Positions 8,664 through 18,354 of a DNA stretch of 64,000 nucleotides are shown here, piece by piece. Source of the stretch: Armatimonadota bacterium (GTDB lineage: Bacteria; Armatimonadota; UBA5829; DTJY01). The stretch spans positions 62,001 through 126,000 of the forward strand of contig JARYMF010000001.1 in assembly GCA_029907255.1 (NCBI GenBank). The letters are read 5' to 3'. The notes under the pieces were generated by a model that saw nothing but the letters and a program-made list of their open reading frames with translations, made no database searches and was not told where the DNA came from. The position numbers and the translations under genes are program-made. The first letter of the stretch is position 1, and the number at the start of each line of letters is the position of its first letter.

Positions 8664-9599
8664 ATGAAAAGATTAAAAAAAGCAAGCCGAATTGAAAGGA
8701 TAAATATGCGGAATGGGTTGCTTTTTACGCTTCCCGCATTGCTTGGGCTTGTTGGGTTCACACTATATCCTATGGCCGCATCCCTGTATTATTCCTTCTG
8801 CCGATACACAGGACTCAAGCCGCCTGTGTGGATAGGGATTGGAAATTACGAATTTATGCTTCATGACCGCCTCTTGCGCGAGGCACTTTGGAACACTGTT
8901 TACTATACAGTGTTTGCTGTGCCACTTGGGATAATCACCGCATTTGCACTAGCTGTTCTCTTGAATGCGAAAGTGCGGGGGCTCGCGTTCTTCCGCACTA
9001 TTTTCTACCTCCCGTCGATAGTCCCTGTGGTTGCAAGCTCGGTACTCTGGCTATGGATTCTAAATCCAGAGAATGGCCTAGTAAACGCAATAATAGAAGG
9101 GTTTGGCAAGATTCTCGCAGCAGTTGGCCTCCCACAAATTAACGGTCCAGGATGGCTTGCCGATCCGCATTGGTCAAAACCTGCTCTGATTTTAATGAGC
9201 GTCTGGGGAGTGGGCGCATGGGTTGTAATCTATCTTGCGGGGCTTCAAGACGTGCCTCATGAGCTTTATGAGGCGGCAAGTCTCGATGGGGCAACCAGCT
9301 GGCAGAAAACGCGTCACGTAACAATACCTTTTATGAGTCCATACATTTTCTTTACTGCTGTTATGGGTGTCATAGGTAGCCTGCAATATTTCACCCAGGC
9401 ATGGGTTATGACTCGCGGAACGGGCGGTCCTGTAAACTCGACGATGATGTTTTCTATGTATTTGTTCCAAAATGCATTTCAGTTTTTCAAAATGGGGTAC
9501 GCTTGTGCAATGGCTTGGCTGCTTTTTGTGCTTATTATGGTAGCTACCTTGCTAATTTTTAAAACATCGGCACGATATGTTTACTACGGAGGACGCTAG
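8664..9599 (+). CDS. Carbohydrate ABC importer permease (MalF/UgpA type)
   Basis: 311-residue inner-membrane protein with six predicted membrane segments. The EAA loop that contacts the ATPase reads EAASLDGATSWQKTRHVTIP, the CUT1-family pattern. It lies 17 bases after the glycosyltransferase gene and three bases before its partner permease. No solute-binding protein or ATPase gene of this importer is present nearby, so these must come from elsewhere, as known for the shared MsmX-type ATPases of other bacteria. The substrate is unknown; an oligosaccharide is likely from the neighbouring CBM9/DUF4091 gene. Confidence 0.93.
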   Translation: MKRLKKASRIERINMRNGLLFTLPALLGLVGFTLYPMAASLYYSFCRYTGLKPPVWIGIGNYEFMLHDRLLREALWNTVYYTVFAVPLGIITAFALAVLLNAKVRGLAFFRTIFYLPSIVPVVASSVLWLWILNPENGLVNAIIEGFGKILAAVGLPQINGPGWLADPHWSKPALILMSVWGVGAWVVIYLAGLQDVPHELYEAASLDGATSWQKTRHVTIPFMSPYIFFTAVMGVIGSLQYFTQAWVMTRGTGGPVNSTMMFSMYLFQNAFQFFKMGYACAMAWLLFVLIMVATLLIFKTSARYVYYGGR

Positions 9600-9602
9600 G
9601 CT

Positions 9603-10433
9603 ATGGCGAAGGAAAGCAAAGTATTGCGAATTGCAACCTATTGTGCGCTGATTATCTTCAGCGTGGCTTTCTTTCTGCCATTTTACTGGTTGATAACAAC
9701 GTCTCTTAAGACTGAGGACCAAATTTTCCGAATACCGCCGGTGTGGATTCCGCATCCACTTAAGTGGTCGAACTATACCGAGGGTTTAACTTTTGTGCCG
9801 TTTTTTACCTATTTGAGGAATACGCTAATTATTTCGGTATCCAACGTTATTGGCGCATTGCTCTCTTGTTCACTTGTAGCATATGGGCTTGCAATAATAC
9901 CCTGGCGAGGAAGAGATTTCGTTTTTTTCCTTCTACTCAGCACTATGATGCTTCCCTATCAGGTAGTGATGGTTCCATTGTTTACCATTTTTACCAAGCT
10001 TGGCTGGATAGATACATTTCTCCCACTAATAGTGCCGTCGTTTCTTGGTAACGCATTTCTAATTTTCCTCCTCCGGCAATTCTTTATGTCTATTCCTAAA
10101 GACCTGACCGACGCCGCCAGAATCGATGGCTGTTCGGAACTTCAGATATACCGAGGAGTGATAGTGCCCCTTTCGAAACCGGCGCTGGCGACAGTAGCAC
10201 TGTTTAGCTTTATGGGTGCGTGGAATGACTATCTCGGCCCCCTCATCTACCTCTTTGATCAGTCGAAATATACACTTTCACTTGGATTGGCGATGTTTTC
10301 AAGCCAGTACGGTTCCTATTGGGGGATGCTCATGGCTGTGTCAACAGTAGTAACTATTCCCATTGTCATACTCTTCTTTTTCACACAGCGAACCTTCATT
10401 CAAGGAATAACAATGACGGGCATAAAAGGCTGA
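9603..10433 (+). CDS. Carbohydrate ABC importer permease (MalG/UgpE type)
   Basis: 276-residue partner of the preceding permease, also with six membrane segments. The EAA loop reads DAARIDGCSELQIYRGVIVP, typical of MalG-like CUT1 subunits. The conserved N-terminal segment FFLPFYWLITTSLKTEDQIF is present. The gene begins 3 bases after its partner's stop, indicating one operon and paired synthesis. The C-terminus ends in TFIQGITMTGIKG, the usual family tail. Confidence 0.93.
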   Translation: MAKESKVLRIATYCALIIFSVAFFLPFYWLITTSLKTEDQIFRIPPVWIPHPLKWSNYTEGLTFVPFFTYLRNTLIISVSNVIGALLSCSLVAYGLAIIPWRGRDFVFFLLLSTMMLPYQVVMVPLFTIFTKLGWIDTFLPLIVPSFLGNAFLIFLLRQFFMSIPKDLTDAARIDGCSELQIYRGVIVPLSKPALATVALFSFMGAWNDYLGPLIYLFDQSKYTLSLGLAMFSSQYGSYWGMLMAVSTVVTIPIVILFFFTQRTFIQGITMTGIKG

Positions 10434-10445
10434 AAGGTAACATAG

Positions 10446-13274
10446 ATGGGTGCACGAAGGATTGTGCTGAAAACCATTTCACTAATTGTATTTGCCAATA
10501 TTGTTCTTGCTCAAATCCCAATAAATGCGGAGGAAGCCAAATCATCATCGCCGTTGCTAACCATCCCTAAGATTACTCGACCGATAACGATTGACGGCCG
10601 GCTAAGTGATGGTGAGTGGGGATTGGCAACGAAAGTACCTTACACCCTCTTACTGCGTACTTGGCGCATGCCAACTCAAAATACACAAATTTATGTCTGT
10701 TATTCTGAGCACATGCTTTATGTAGCCTTCGATTGCCACGAGAAGAAAATGCCTAGAGTCGTTGGCAAGCTTGAAGAGCGGGATAGCGACATCTTTCGTG
10801 CCGATTGTGTTGAGGTTTTCGTCCAATCCGAGCGTGAAACGCAATCCTATTATCACTTCGCCGTGGGTATTTTAGGGACGATGTATGACGCAAAAAAGCC
10901 TAAGCCAACGCAAACTGATAGCTCTTGGAACGCTGATTGGAAGGCGGCGGTTTCTCTGCGAAGGGATGGCTGGTCTGCTGAAATAGGAATACCCTTTTCC
11001 GTTTTTGGTTCTGCGCCAGAGCCTGGTACGTGCTGGAAAGTCAACTTTAGTCGTGAGAGTAGGTCGAGCGGCGAGTTTAGTTCTTGGTCGCCGGTGAAAG
11101 CAGGCTTCCACGAGCCGGAGAACTTTGGAATGCTTGTTTTCGGTACCGATGTTCCCGTCATGAACATCAAGCAATTTCTAGCTTCACCTAACGGTGTTGT
11201 TGAACGCAGTGGGGAGGTGGCGAATACTACTAGTAAGTCGCTCCAAGTGCGCATGGAAACTTATTTAATGGAAGCTCTTCCAAAAACAATACGAGAGATT
11301 ACGCTTTCAATAGAACCTCATTCCTCTCAAAAGTTCCACCTTGTTGATGAGTTTAGAGAAGAAGGTAGGCTTACGGCTGTTCTCGAAGCTTCGGTCGGTG
11401 GCAAGCCATTCTATAGGATTTTACGGCCTTATGATGTTCCTCTTATTAGAACAAGGCTTGCGGAGATTTCTGCAAGATTGAGAACCCTAGAGTTGTATTT
11501 AAGAGGAATGCCAAAAGACATGGCGGATAGTCTAACAGCCAGCTTTGAAGCGCTCAAAGCACGACGCGATGCCGTATCCAAGTCTGTGCAATACATCCCA
11601 GAGGCGACTTCCGGCCAGCTTGCAGGGATGTCAAAGTCTCTTGACGAACTTGAGCGTTGTTTATCTATCACAGAATTCCACGCCAAAATCAAGAAACTAA
11701 AAATTGCCGTCGAACCAGACCGTGAGTTTGCCATATGGCCTGCTGACCCTTGGACACAGTTGAAACCCTACGATATTCCGAAAGATATCCAACCATCTCC
11801 TGAGGTTCGTGCCATAGCATACCGCGGCGAGAAGGTGTACATGGCTTTCAATATTACAAATTTAAGCGACTCAACACTTGATTTCCGAATAGTCATTGAC
11901 CAATCTACAGGAAATATTCCAGCGGACCATGTGCAAATTCGAACATGCGCGTTTGTTAAAGAAGATGCCGAGGCCGAAACCCTTGTCGGCGATGCGCTCC
12001 CGCTTATAGACGAAGCAGGCAGATTGACAATTCCTTCGGAGCAGACTAGCCAAGTGTTCCTTGTGGTCAAAACCGATGGTTTGGAGGCAGGAGATTACAC
12101 AGGTTTTCTAAGCGTCAAGCCGTTGACGGGAGGACCTGAACAAAAGGTGAAGGTAAGCTTTACAATCTATCCGTTGGATCTACCTCGCGAGCCGAAGCCA
12201 TGGATTTGCACGTGGGGTGACATATTGAAAATATCTTGGGCGCAGGCAAATCCTCAGGCGTATCTCAGGGATGCTGTTGAGCATGGTGTGAATGTCTTCC
12301 TTATCAGTCCAAATCTCGTGATGCCAACTTTTGACAAAGAAGGCAACCTTGCAAAGCCAATAGACTATACAAGGCATGACGAGTTGGTTGCCGCATATAA
12401 ACCATATGGAATGATTGCCGGCATATATAGCATTGGATTATTCTACGACAATGTGGCTAAGAAGGCTGGCTTCGAATATATGGGTCCCGAATACAGAAGG
12501 GGTTTCATTAACTGGTTTCGGGATTGGGTTGGCCATTTGAAATCTCTTGGCTTAGATTACAATGATTTTGCATTCGAGCTCGTTGATGAGCCGTCATCAC
12601 AGGCGAAGCTCAAAATACATGCAGATATTGGCCGCTTGGTCCGTGAGGCCGACCCAAAGGCAAGGATATTGGTTACGGCAAACTTTACCGAGGTTGAGCG
12701 CCTGAAGCAAATAAAAGATGTGGTTGATATTTGGGTGCCCCGCGGTCCTGTGATAGAGGATGAAGACGCTCGCAATTTTATGAGGAACACCAGCAAGGAA
12801 ATATGGCTTTATGTATGTAGTGGCGACTCTAAACGTCTAGATCCAGTAGGTTATTACCGTTCGCTTGCCTGGCAATCATTCCGCCATGGCCTTACAGGCT
12901 GGGGATACTTTGCTCATATGTGGTGGGGGGAAATACCTTGGGAGTCAGCAAATACAAAAAATGAGCGTCTAGCTACATTCTCAACTGTTTACCCTGGTCT
13001 ACACGGCCCTGTTCCTTCACGTCGTTGGGAGGCTTTTTGGAAAGGACACGAAGACTTCCGAGCTCTTCACCTTCTCGGCCGGCTTGTATCGGAAGCAGAG
13101 AAGTATGGTAAGGATACTTCTAGTGCGAAGTTGGTGTTGGAGGAAGCTAGGAACGCATTTTCCAACTTGCAGTCAATTGCAGACAAGCACGTTTCTACCG
13201 CCACGTTGTCAAAATATCTTGATGACTTGCGCCGTAAAGTTGCGGAGGTAAGTTTGAATCTTGCAAGAAAGTAG
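10446..13274 (+). CDS. Secreted CBM9-like plus DUF4091 (glycoside hydrolase-like) protein
   Basis: 942 residues. A signal peptide (about residues 1-28, hydrophobic core then AEEA) is followed by a CBM9-like domain (about 35-235) marked by ITIDGRLSDGEW. A linker with helical content follows (about 330-430). The C-terminal half is a TIM-barrel-like domain of the DUF4091 type, with an acidic ELVDEPSS motif near residue 710 that resembles a glycosidase acid/base strand end, and a tryptophan-rich segment (WGYFAHMWWGEIPW). It starts 12 bases after the importer permease gene and would process a glycan for that importer. The catalytic activity of DUF4091 proteins is, as far as I know, poorly defined, so I name no substrate. 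Confidence 0.8.
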   Translation: MGARRIVLKTISLIVFANIVLAQIPINAEEAKSSSPLLTIPKITRPITIDGRLSDGEWGLATKVPYTLLLRTWRMPTQNTQIYVCYSEHMLYVAFDCHEKKMPRVVGKLEERDSDIFRADCVEVFVQSERETQSYYHFAVGILGTMYDAKKPKPTQTDSSWNADWKAAVSLRRDGWSAEIGIPFSVFGSAPEPGTCWKVNFSRESRSSGEFSSWSPVKAGFHEPENFGMLVFGTDVPVMNIKQFLASPNGVVERSGEVANTTSKSLQVRMETYLMEALPKTIREITLSIEPHSSQKFHLVDEFREEGRLTAVLEASVGGKPFYRILRPYDVPLIRTRLAEISARLRTLELYLRGMPKDMADSLTASFEALKARRDAVSKSVQYIPEATSGQLAGMSKSLDELERCLSITEFHAKIKKLKIAVEPDREFAIWPADPWTQLKPYDIPKDIQPSPEVRAIAYRGEKVYMAFNITNLSDSTLDFRIVIDQSTGNIPADHVQIRTCAFVKEDAEAETLVGDALPLIDEAGRLTIPSEQTSQVFLVVKTDGLEAGDYTGFLSVKPLTGGPEQKVKVSFTIYPLDLPREPKPWICTWGDILKISWAQANPQAYLRDAVEHGVNVFLISPNLVMPTFDKEGNLAKPIDYTRHDELVAAYKPYGMIAGIYSIGLFYDNVAKKAGFEYMGPEYRRGFINWFRDWVGHLKSLGLDYNDFAFELVDEPSSQAKLKIHADIGRLVREADPKARILVTANFTEVERLKQIKDVVDIWVPRGPVIEDEDARNFMRNTSKEIWLYVCSGDSKRLDPVGYYRSLAWQSFRHGLTGWGYFAHMWWGEIPWESANTKNERLATFSTVYPGLHGPVPSRRWEAFWKGHEDFRALHLLGRLVSEAEKYGKDTSSAKLVLEEARNAFSNLQSIADKHVSTATLSKYLDDLRRKVAEVSLNLARK

Positions 13275-13296
13275 AAACTCACATGAGGAGAGGGGC

Positions 13297-14385
13297 TTGA
13301 ACGCACGCGAACGCTTTTTAAAGATATGTAACTTTGAACAAGTAGACCATCCGCCGCGATGGGATTGTCTCGGTTTTTGGAATTCTACGGTCCAGCGGTG
13401 GTGGCAAGAGGGTTTGCCAAAGGGAATGCGGCCAGAGCAGTATTTTGAGATGGATGCTTGGGAATTTATCCCAGTGGATGCTGGCTTTACTCATAACCCC
13501 TACAGACCCCCGTTTGAGCATCAGGTGCTGGAAGAAGACGAATTTACCATTACTTACCGAGACGGACAGGGGATAGTAAAGCGCGACCGGAAAGATAACG
13601 CAGAGCTCTCAATGTCACAGTTTATCGAGTTCCCAGTCTCCGAGAGAAAGGATTGGGAGAATCTAAAGTGGCGTCTCAACCCTTGTGACCCAGAACGTTA
13701 TCCGAATTGGGATGAGCTCAGAAAGAAGATTGCGAATAGGTCAAATCCTGTTGGTATGGCAATATGTGGAGGATATGGTTTCCCGCGAAACCTCTTTGGC
13801 GAAGAAAAGCTTGCCTATGTTTATTATGATGATCCTGCACTGGTACATGACATAATGGAGCATTGGGCAAATTTCTACATCGGTATATTCGACCGTACCC
13901 TTCCGAATGTCGAGTTAGACTTTGTTTACATTTGGGAAGATATGGCTTTTAAAAATGGTCCACTCATCGGCCCAAATATATTCAGAGAGTTTATGCTTCC
14001 GTATTATAAAGAAGTTATCGCTTCCATACGCTCAAAAGGGGTAACCAATATAATTGTTGATTCGGATGGTGACAATCGGCCGCTTCTCGACTTGTTCATC
14101 GAGGCTGGAGTGAATGTCTTCTTTCCTTTGGAAATTGCAGCGGGCATGGAGCCGATTCCAATCCGCGAGAAATATGGGCGCAAGCTAGTTTTGTGGGGTG
14201 GCATAGACAAGCGAGTTCTAGCCAAAGGAAAGGCGGAGATTGAGCATGAGTTATTGCGAAAAGTCCCACGATTGATAGATGACGGCGGTTATATCCCGGC
14301 GATTGACCATTCTGTGCCCCCAGATGTTCCGTTTGAAAACTACAAATTCTATATTGAATTACTTCGAAAGATAACGGAGCGGTAG
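13297..14385 (+). CDS. Uroporphyrinogen decarboxylase-like protein (UroD/MtaA/CmuA superfamily)
   Basis: 362-residue TIM-barrel protein. The start NARERFLKICNFEQVDHPPRWD and the segment IEAGVNVFFPLEIAAGMEP are characteristic of the UroD-like family common near sugar-utilisation genes in environmental bacteria, not of true HemE. The LWGGIDKRVLAKG strand matches the MtaA/CmuA-like consensus. The TTG at 13297 is chosen because GAGGAGAGGGG at 13285-13295 precedes it. True porphyrin function is unlikely in this context; corrinoid- or methyl-transfer-like chemistry is possible but unproven. It closes the eight-gene + strand run. A weak hairpin at about 14399-14420 may mark its end. Confidence 0.82.
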   Translation: MNARERFLKICNFEQVDHPPRWDCLGFWNSTVQRWWQEGLPKGMRPEQYFEMDAWEFIPVDAGFTHNPYRPPFEHQVLEEDEFTITYRDGQGIVKRDRKDNAELSMSQFIEFPVSERKDWENLKWRLNPCDPERYPNWDELRKKIANRSNPVGMAICGGYGFPRNLFGEEKLAYVYYDDPALVHDIMEHWANFYIGIFDRTLPNVELDFVYIWEDMAFKNGPLIGPNIFREFMLPYYKEVIASIRSKGVTNIIVDSDGDNRPLLDLFIEAGVNVFFPLEIAAGMEPIPIREKYGRKLVLWGGIDKRVLAKGKAEIEHELLRKVPRLIDDGGYIPAIDHSVPPDVPFENYKFYIELLRKITER

Positions 14386-14472
14386 GTTCGATTGGAAGTT
14401 GTTTTCCTGCATTGGCGGGAACTTTCCCACAGGAGAATTAACGACAGGTAAAATATATGTCCTCTAGCTTTC

Positions 14473-15348
14473 CTAGGCTGCACGTCGTTGGTTGATTGCT
14501 CCAGCTTCCAGATAGCGGGTTATTTGTAGTCGTCGGGCCTCGCGCCACATGCGAGCTAGAACGAAAATTCCAATTCCCCCAACAACAAGCTCGCCAATAA
14601 AGAACTCAATGCCTACTTGGTTTAGAGAAGCCATTGCAAATGGCAATCCATCCCATAGGCCATGCAGAACCGAAACAAAAAGATAAGTCCCTATAACTTG
14701 CCAATCAATAATGAATTTTCGCTCGGTACTCTCCCGAAACAGCACCCCAGCGAGAATAGCTGTCCATGTTCCGTGCCCGAGTGGCGTTAGTACTCCTCGG
14801 ATGAGAGTAACAGCGGTCATAACTGATAGATTGCCTTGACTGTGTAGGAAAGCCACAAATGCATATCCTGCGCTTTCGAGTGAAGCAAAGCCCATTCCTG
14901 CTGCTGCACCAAGAATCAATCCGTCCATTTCTGAATCATGGCGCCGATGGCGAGCAATAGCCAGTACTCCAAGTATTTTTGCAAATTCTTCAATTAGACC
15001 AACTTTAAATGACGAATAGAAATTAAGTTGCCGAATAAATAAAGGTTCCAATAGGGCAGCAGCAAAAATGCCAAGAATTCCACCATAAAAGAAAGTAAGA
15101 CCCAGCGTTAGTATTGTTATCTGGCTTAACACGCGATGATTATAGAAAAAGGTAACATATGTAACAGGCATAATGAAGGTTCCAAGAAGCACAACGGCTG
15201 GCAAAAGCTTAAAATTTTTGGTTAGCGCAAGTATTGTAATGCCAACTCCGTATAGCGCCAGCCCTATGAGCATTACTTTCCACCATGGGCTTGTACGCCA
15301 GTGTTGATACTCAGGTAGATAGACAAGTCGTCCTTGTTCTTCTTCCAT
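14473..15348 (-). CDS. prsW: PrsW family intramembrane metalloprotease
   Basis: 291 residues with seven or eight membrane segments. The three PrsW motifs are present in order: EEFAK (near residue 120), LESAGYAF followed by GHGTWTA (near 195), and HGLWDGLPF (near 235). These carry the Glu and His residues of the glutamic-type CPBP/PrsW clan active site. Bacillus PrsW cleaves the anti-sigma factor RsiW. No sigma/anti-sigma pair is adjacent here, so the substrate is open. The gene converges with the UroD-like gene and is divergent from the DUF5665 gene. Confidence 0.88.
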   Translation of the reverse strand: MEEEQGRLVYLPEYQHWRTSPWWKVMLIGLALYGVGITILALTKNFKLLPAVVLLGTFIMPVTYVTFFYNHRVLSQITILTLGLTFFYGGILGIFAAALLEPLFIRQLNFYSSFKVGLIEEFAKILGVLAIARHRRHDSEMDGLILGAAAGMGFASLESAGYAFVAFLHSQGNLSVMTAVTLIRGVLTPLGHGTWTAILAGVLFRESTERKFIIDWQVIGTYLFVSVLHGLWDGLPFAMASLNQVGIEFFIGELVVGGIGIFVLARMWREARRLQITRYLEAGAINQRRAA

Positions 15349-15489
15349 TTTCTCTCGAGTCCTTCAATTATTGCGTTTTTTTAGCTACATGATTGTTTTG
15401 ATGCACATGAGCCGAATGCTGCAGACATCCTTTTGGAATTTTACCTTCAAATTGGGAATACTAAGTCAAGTCCCGATATAAAAAGCAAG

Positions 15490-15843
15490 ATGAAATTGAT
15501 ACCTGCAAGGGAGAATCGGGTAGTGTCTGGGCAAGATTTTAAAGACCTTTTGGATGAGATTAAACGGTTAGATGACAAAATTAGCTTGCTAATACGAGAG
15601 ATCAACCGCCTAACTAATTTGATAGAGAAGCTTAATTTACAGCAATACATTCAGTATCTTTTAAACCCTCGAAGGATGGCGATGCTTAGTTTTGTTAATG
15701 GAGTTCTCGGAGGCCTTGGCGGAGCCATAGGAGCGACATTGATATTAGCGTTAATTTTATGGATTCTCAGCCGCCTTGAAGTAGTTCCTTATATCGGCAA
15801 GTTTGTAGCGGATATTGTCCGAATAGTCCGCAAGCATCCATAG
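15490..15843 (+). CDS. DUF5665-like small membrane protein
   Basis: 117 residues from the ATG at 15490; a longer form from a TTG at 15433 is open but has no visible Shine-Dalgarno. Residues 20-55 form a coiled coil (DLLDEIKRLDDKISLLIREINRLTNLIEKL). The C-terminal half has one long glycine-rich membrane segment (LGGLGGAIGATLILALILWILSRL) followed by IPYIGKFVADIV-like residues. This matches the layout of DUF5665 proteins found mainly in Firmicutes and relatives. Function is unknown. It faces the end of the FtsX-like permease gene across 24 bases. Confidence 0.65.
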   Translation: MKLIPARENRVVSGQDFKDLLDEIKRLDDKISLLIREINRLTNLIEKLNLQQYIQYLLNPRRMAMLSFVNGVLGGLGGAIGATLILALILWILSRLEVVPYIGKFVADIVRIVRKHP

Positions 15844-15867
15844 AAATAGGTTTCTAATTAAGTTGTT

Positions 15868-18354
15868 TTAGCCGCTGACTTCTTTGGTTGCTGAGGCGAG
15901 GTCGAGAGTCATGAGGTAGCGTATTCCAGGGATTTGTGAAATTAAGACAGCGGCGAGAATCCCGACCAGGGTCCATGCATAGGTTCTACTAAAGATTACA
16001 GTTTGCATATGGAAGGCTTCGCTAGTATATAATTTTACAAAGTAATCTGCCAATTGGCGACCAATTGGCAAGCCAATGATTGTTCCTGCAACCCAAGTGC
16101 TTAAATTTTCAATTGTTACCATAGCCGCAATTTTCCAGCTCCCTACGCCCAGTGCCCTCATTGAAGCAAATTCCCTAGTACGTTCCAGGATGTTCATAGT
16201 CGTGGCGTTGAATATAATAATTGACGCAAGGGCAATTGCAAATGTGAGCATTACATCTGTAAATATGTTTAGAGTTTTCATCATTTCGTTAATCTCATAC
16301 CTCATGTCCTTGAGGTTAGCAACAGAGGCTGCGTCTGGCAGGTCATAAAGCCGTCGTTGGATTGCAGAAACATATCGGTCGTCTGCCTTTATGAGTATTG
16401 CATTTATTGCATGCGGAGGAAGCTCAAGTTCTTTCCCAAAAATATGGCGCGTTTCGAAAATTGACATTATCGCGATGTTGCCAATCGGTTGGAACGATCG
16501 ATTGACAACGGGAACTAGTGTTTTAAAAGTTATCTCTTGCAAACCCCGGCTCCGAGAAAATACCTCATCACGAAATCTTGATACCTGCGCCCCGCCGTCT
16601 TCTGAAATTGGCAGCTGGGGGGTGGTCTTCTTTGGAAGTGTAATGGTTACGTATTGGCCAGGTGTTAAATTCAATTTCATTGCAAGCAAGTCCCCTATGA
16701 GTATGCCTTTCTTTGGCACAGATATTCGCTTGTTTCCTTCAAAAGATATGGGATTCAGCAGGCGGGTATTTGGATCAACCCCAAAGATGAGTCCGAACTT
16801 CTGATTGCCATTGTGTATGAATTTAACCGGCACTTGCAAAAATGGTTCTGCTCGCTCAACACCTTTCCATGTTCGAACTAAACCCAGCGGAGACTCAGTT
16901 TGTATGGTGACAAAACCGACTAGCAAGTTGTACTTTAGCAAGCGGTCAAAGTAGAAGCTTACCAGTGCTTTGGAAGAATCTATTAATCCCAAAGTCACAA
17001 GGATAAGTGTAATTGATGAAGCAACACCCAGAATCGTTGATATTGTGCGCTTTGGTCTTCTTAGGAGATTGCGTAATGGCAGGCGCCAGGTATAGGAAAG
17101 CTGCTTGAGTGCTGGTAGGAGGTTTTCGATAATGGGTACTCTGCCAGCCATTGGAATTTCGGGGCGAATGGCTTCAGCGGGTGTCATTCGCGATGCCGTG
17201 AGGGCTGGAACTAGCCCAGCAAGAAAAGTTACTATGATAGATATCAAAAATCCAACCATCATTACTTCGAAGCGCGGCTGGGTATCAACATATGGTACAC
17301 TAAGCTGTGACACATCAAGGTTTGTAATATATTCGCCCATACGGTAGCCTAATAAACTACCGAATAATGAACCAAGAATGCCAATTAATAATGAAAAAGC
17401 AACGTAATGCCTAAGCACAGCTTTTCTTGAGTATCCTGTTGCTCGCATAAATCCAATTTGCGGCCTTTGCGCGTAAACCATCCGGCTGAGCAAATTGTAT
17501 ATGCTAAGGCTTGCCATCCCAAGGAAGAGCACCGGAAAGAATATGGCTAGGTTACGGAGAGCACGAAGGTCGAGGTTAAGCATTTCGTAGCTTGGTTGAT
17601 TTTCCTTAGGAAGCGGTTCCTCGGCCCCATAAGGTTGGAGAACCTGCTCAACTTGCCGCATGATTCTGGACCTATTAGCACCGGGGAAAATTTTGACAGC
17701 CACTTGGTTTATAGTTCCAGAGCTCCCAAACAGACGGTCTACAATCTCCTTTCGTATAAACATTACTCCAAATTGTTCGGGCATTGGTATTGGATTGTCC
17801 CTGCTTCGAACGACGACGATATATTCAGGGCTCATAGCAATTCCAGATATGCGGAACTTTACTTTATCGCCATCCACAATTGGATAAATTACGTCGCCAG
17901 GCTTGTACCCATGATATTTTGCAAACCCTGCTTCGAGCAGTAGTTCCCTCTTATTGCCAGGCGCGGGCATGTGTCCTCTGATAATTTTGAGAGTATTGAC
18001 CGAGGGTTGACCTTTGTCTGGAATTGACACGATTCGCCCGATTACACGCTTTGCAGATAGCTTTTGTTCAATTCCCAATTCTTCGATAAAACGTCCCTCT
18101 ACGCGCATCACACCTGGAATGCGTTTAATTTGGTTAGTAATTTCTTGGGGTGCAGATTGAACATCAACAGTGAAGTCAGCCAGGTTTAGCTTTTCATAGG
18201 AGAGATTATACGAGCGACCTAGGTTGTAGTATGAAAGGTATGTTGCATCGTAGAGGGCAACTCCTGAAGCGACCATAACCATAATTCCCAGAAAAAGCCA
18301 TGGAGAGAAGCGTATGTCGCGAATTAGTTTTAAGGTGAGTTTGCTAATTACCAT
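15868..18354 (-). CDS. ABC transporter permease, FtsX/MacB-like with two FtsX domains
   Basis: 828 residues with an N-terminal membrane anchor, a large extracytoplasmic MacB-type domain (about 35-260), three membrane segments (about 265-400), then a second anchor, extracytoplasmic domain and membrane cluster to the C-terminus. The duplicated FtsX-domain layout is that of YbbP-like/lipoprotein-release permeases. Its ATG overlaps the ATPase stop by seven bases. With the HlyD-like protein and ATPase it should form a tripartite-style efflux or lipid/peptide exporter driven from the periplasmic side (mechanotransmission). The cargo is unknown. Confidence 0.88.
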   Translation of the reverse strand: MVISKLTLKLIRDIRFSPWLFLGIMVMVASGVALYDATYLSYYNLGRSYNLSYEKLNLADFTVDVQSAPQEITNQIKRIPGVMRVEGRFIEELGIEQKLSAKRVIGRIVSIPDKGQPSVNTLKIIRGHMPAPGNKRELLLEAGFAKYHGYKPGDVIYPIVDGDKVKFRISGIAMSPEYIVVVRSRDNPIPMPEQFGVMFIRKEIVDRLFGSSGTINQVAVKIFPGANRSRIMRQVEQVLQPYGAEEPLPKENQPSYEMLNLDLRALRNLAIFFPVLFLGMASLSIYNLLSRMVYAQRPQIGFMRATGYSRKAVLRHYVAFSLLIGILGSLFGSLLGYRMGEYITNLDVSQLSVPYVDTQPRFEVMMVGFLISIIVTFLAGLVPALTASRMTPAEAIRPEIPMAGRVPIIENLLPALKQLSYTWRLPLRNLLRRPKRTISTILGVASSITLILVTLGLIDSSKALVSFYFDRLLKYNLLVGFVTIQTESPLGLVRTWKGVERAEPFLQVPVKFIHNGNQKFGLIFGVDPNTRLLNPISFEGNKRISVPKKGILIGDLLAMKLNLTPGQYVTITLPKKTTPQLPISEDGGAQVSRFRDEVFSRSRGLQEITFKTLVPVVNRSFQPIGNIAIMSIFETRHIFGKELELPPHAINAILIKADDRYVSAIQRRLYDLPDAASVANLKDMRYEINEMMKTLNIFTDVMLTFAIALASIIIFNATTMNILERTREFASMRALGVGSWKIAAMVTIENLSTWVAGTIIGLPIGRQLADYFVKLYTSEAFHMQTVIFSRTYAWTLVGILAAVLISQIPGIRYLMTLDLASATKEVSG

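Noticed and set aside
13297-14385. True HemE uroporphyrinogen decarboxylase
   Set aside because: The N-terminus and active-site region look like the UroD-like subgroup seen near sugar genes, and no heme gene is close by.
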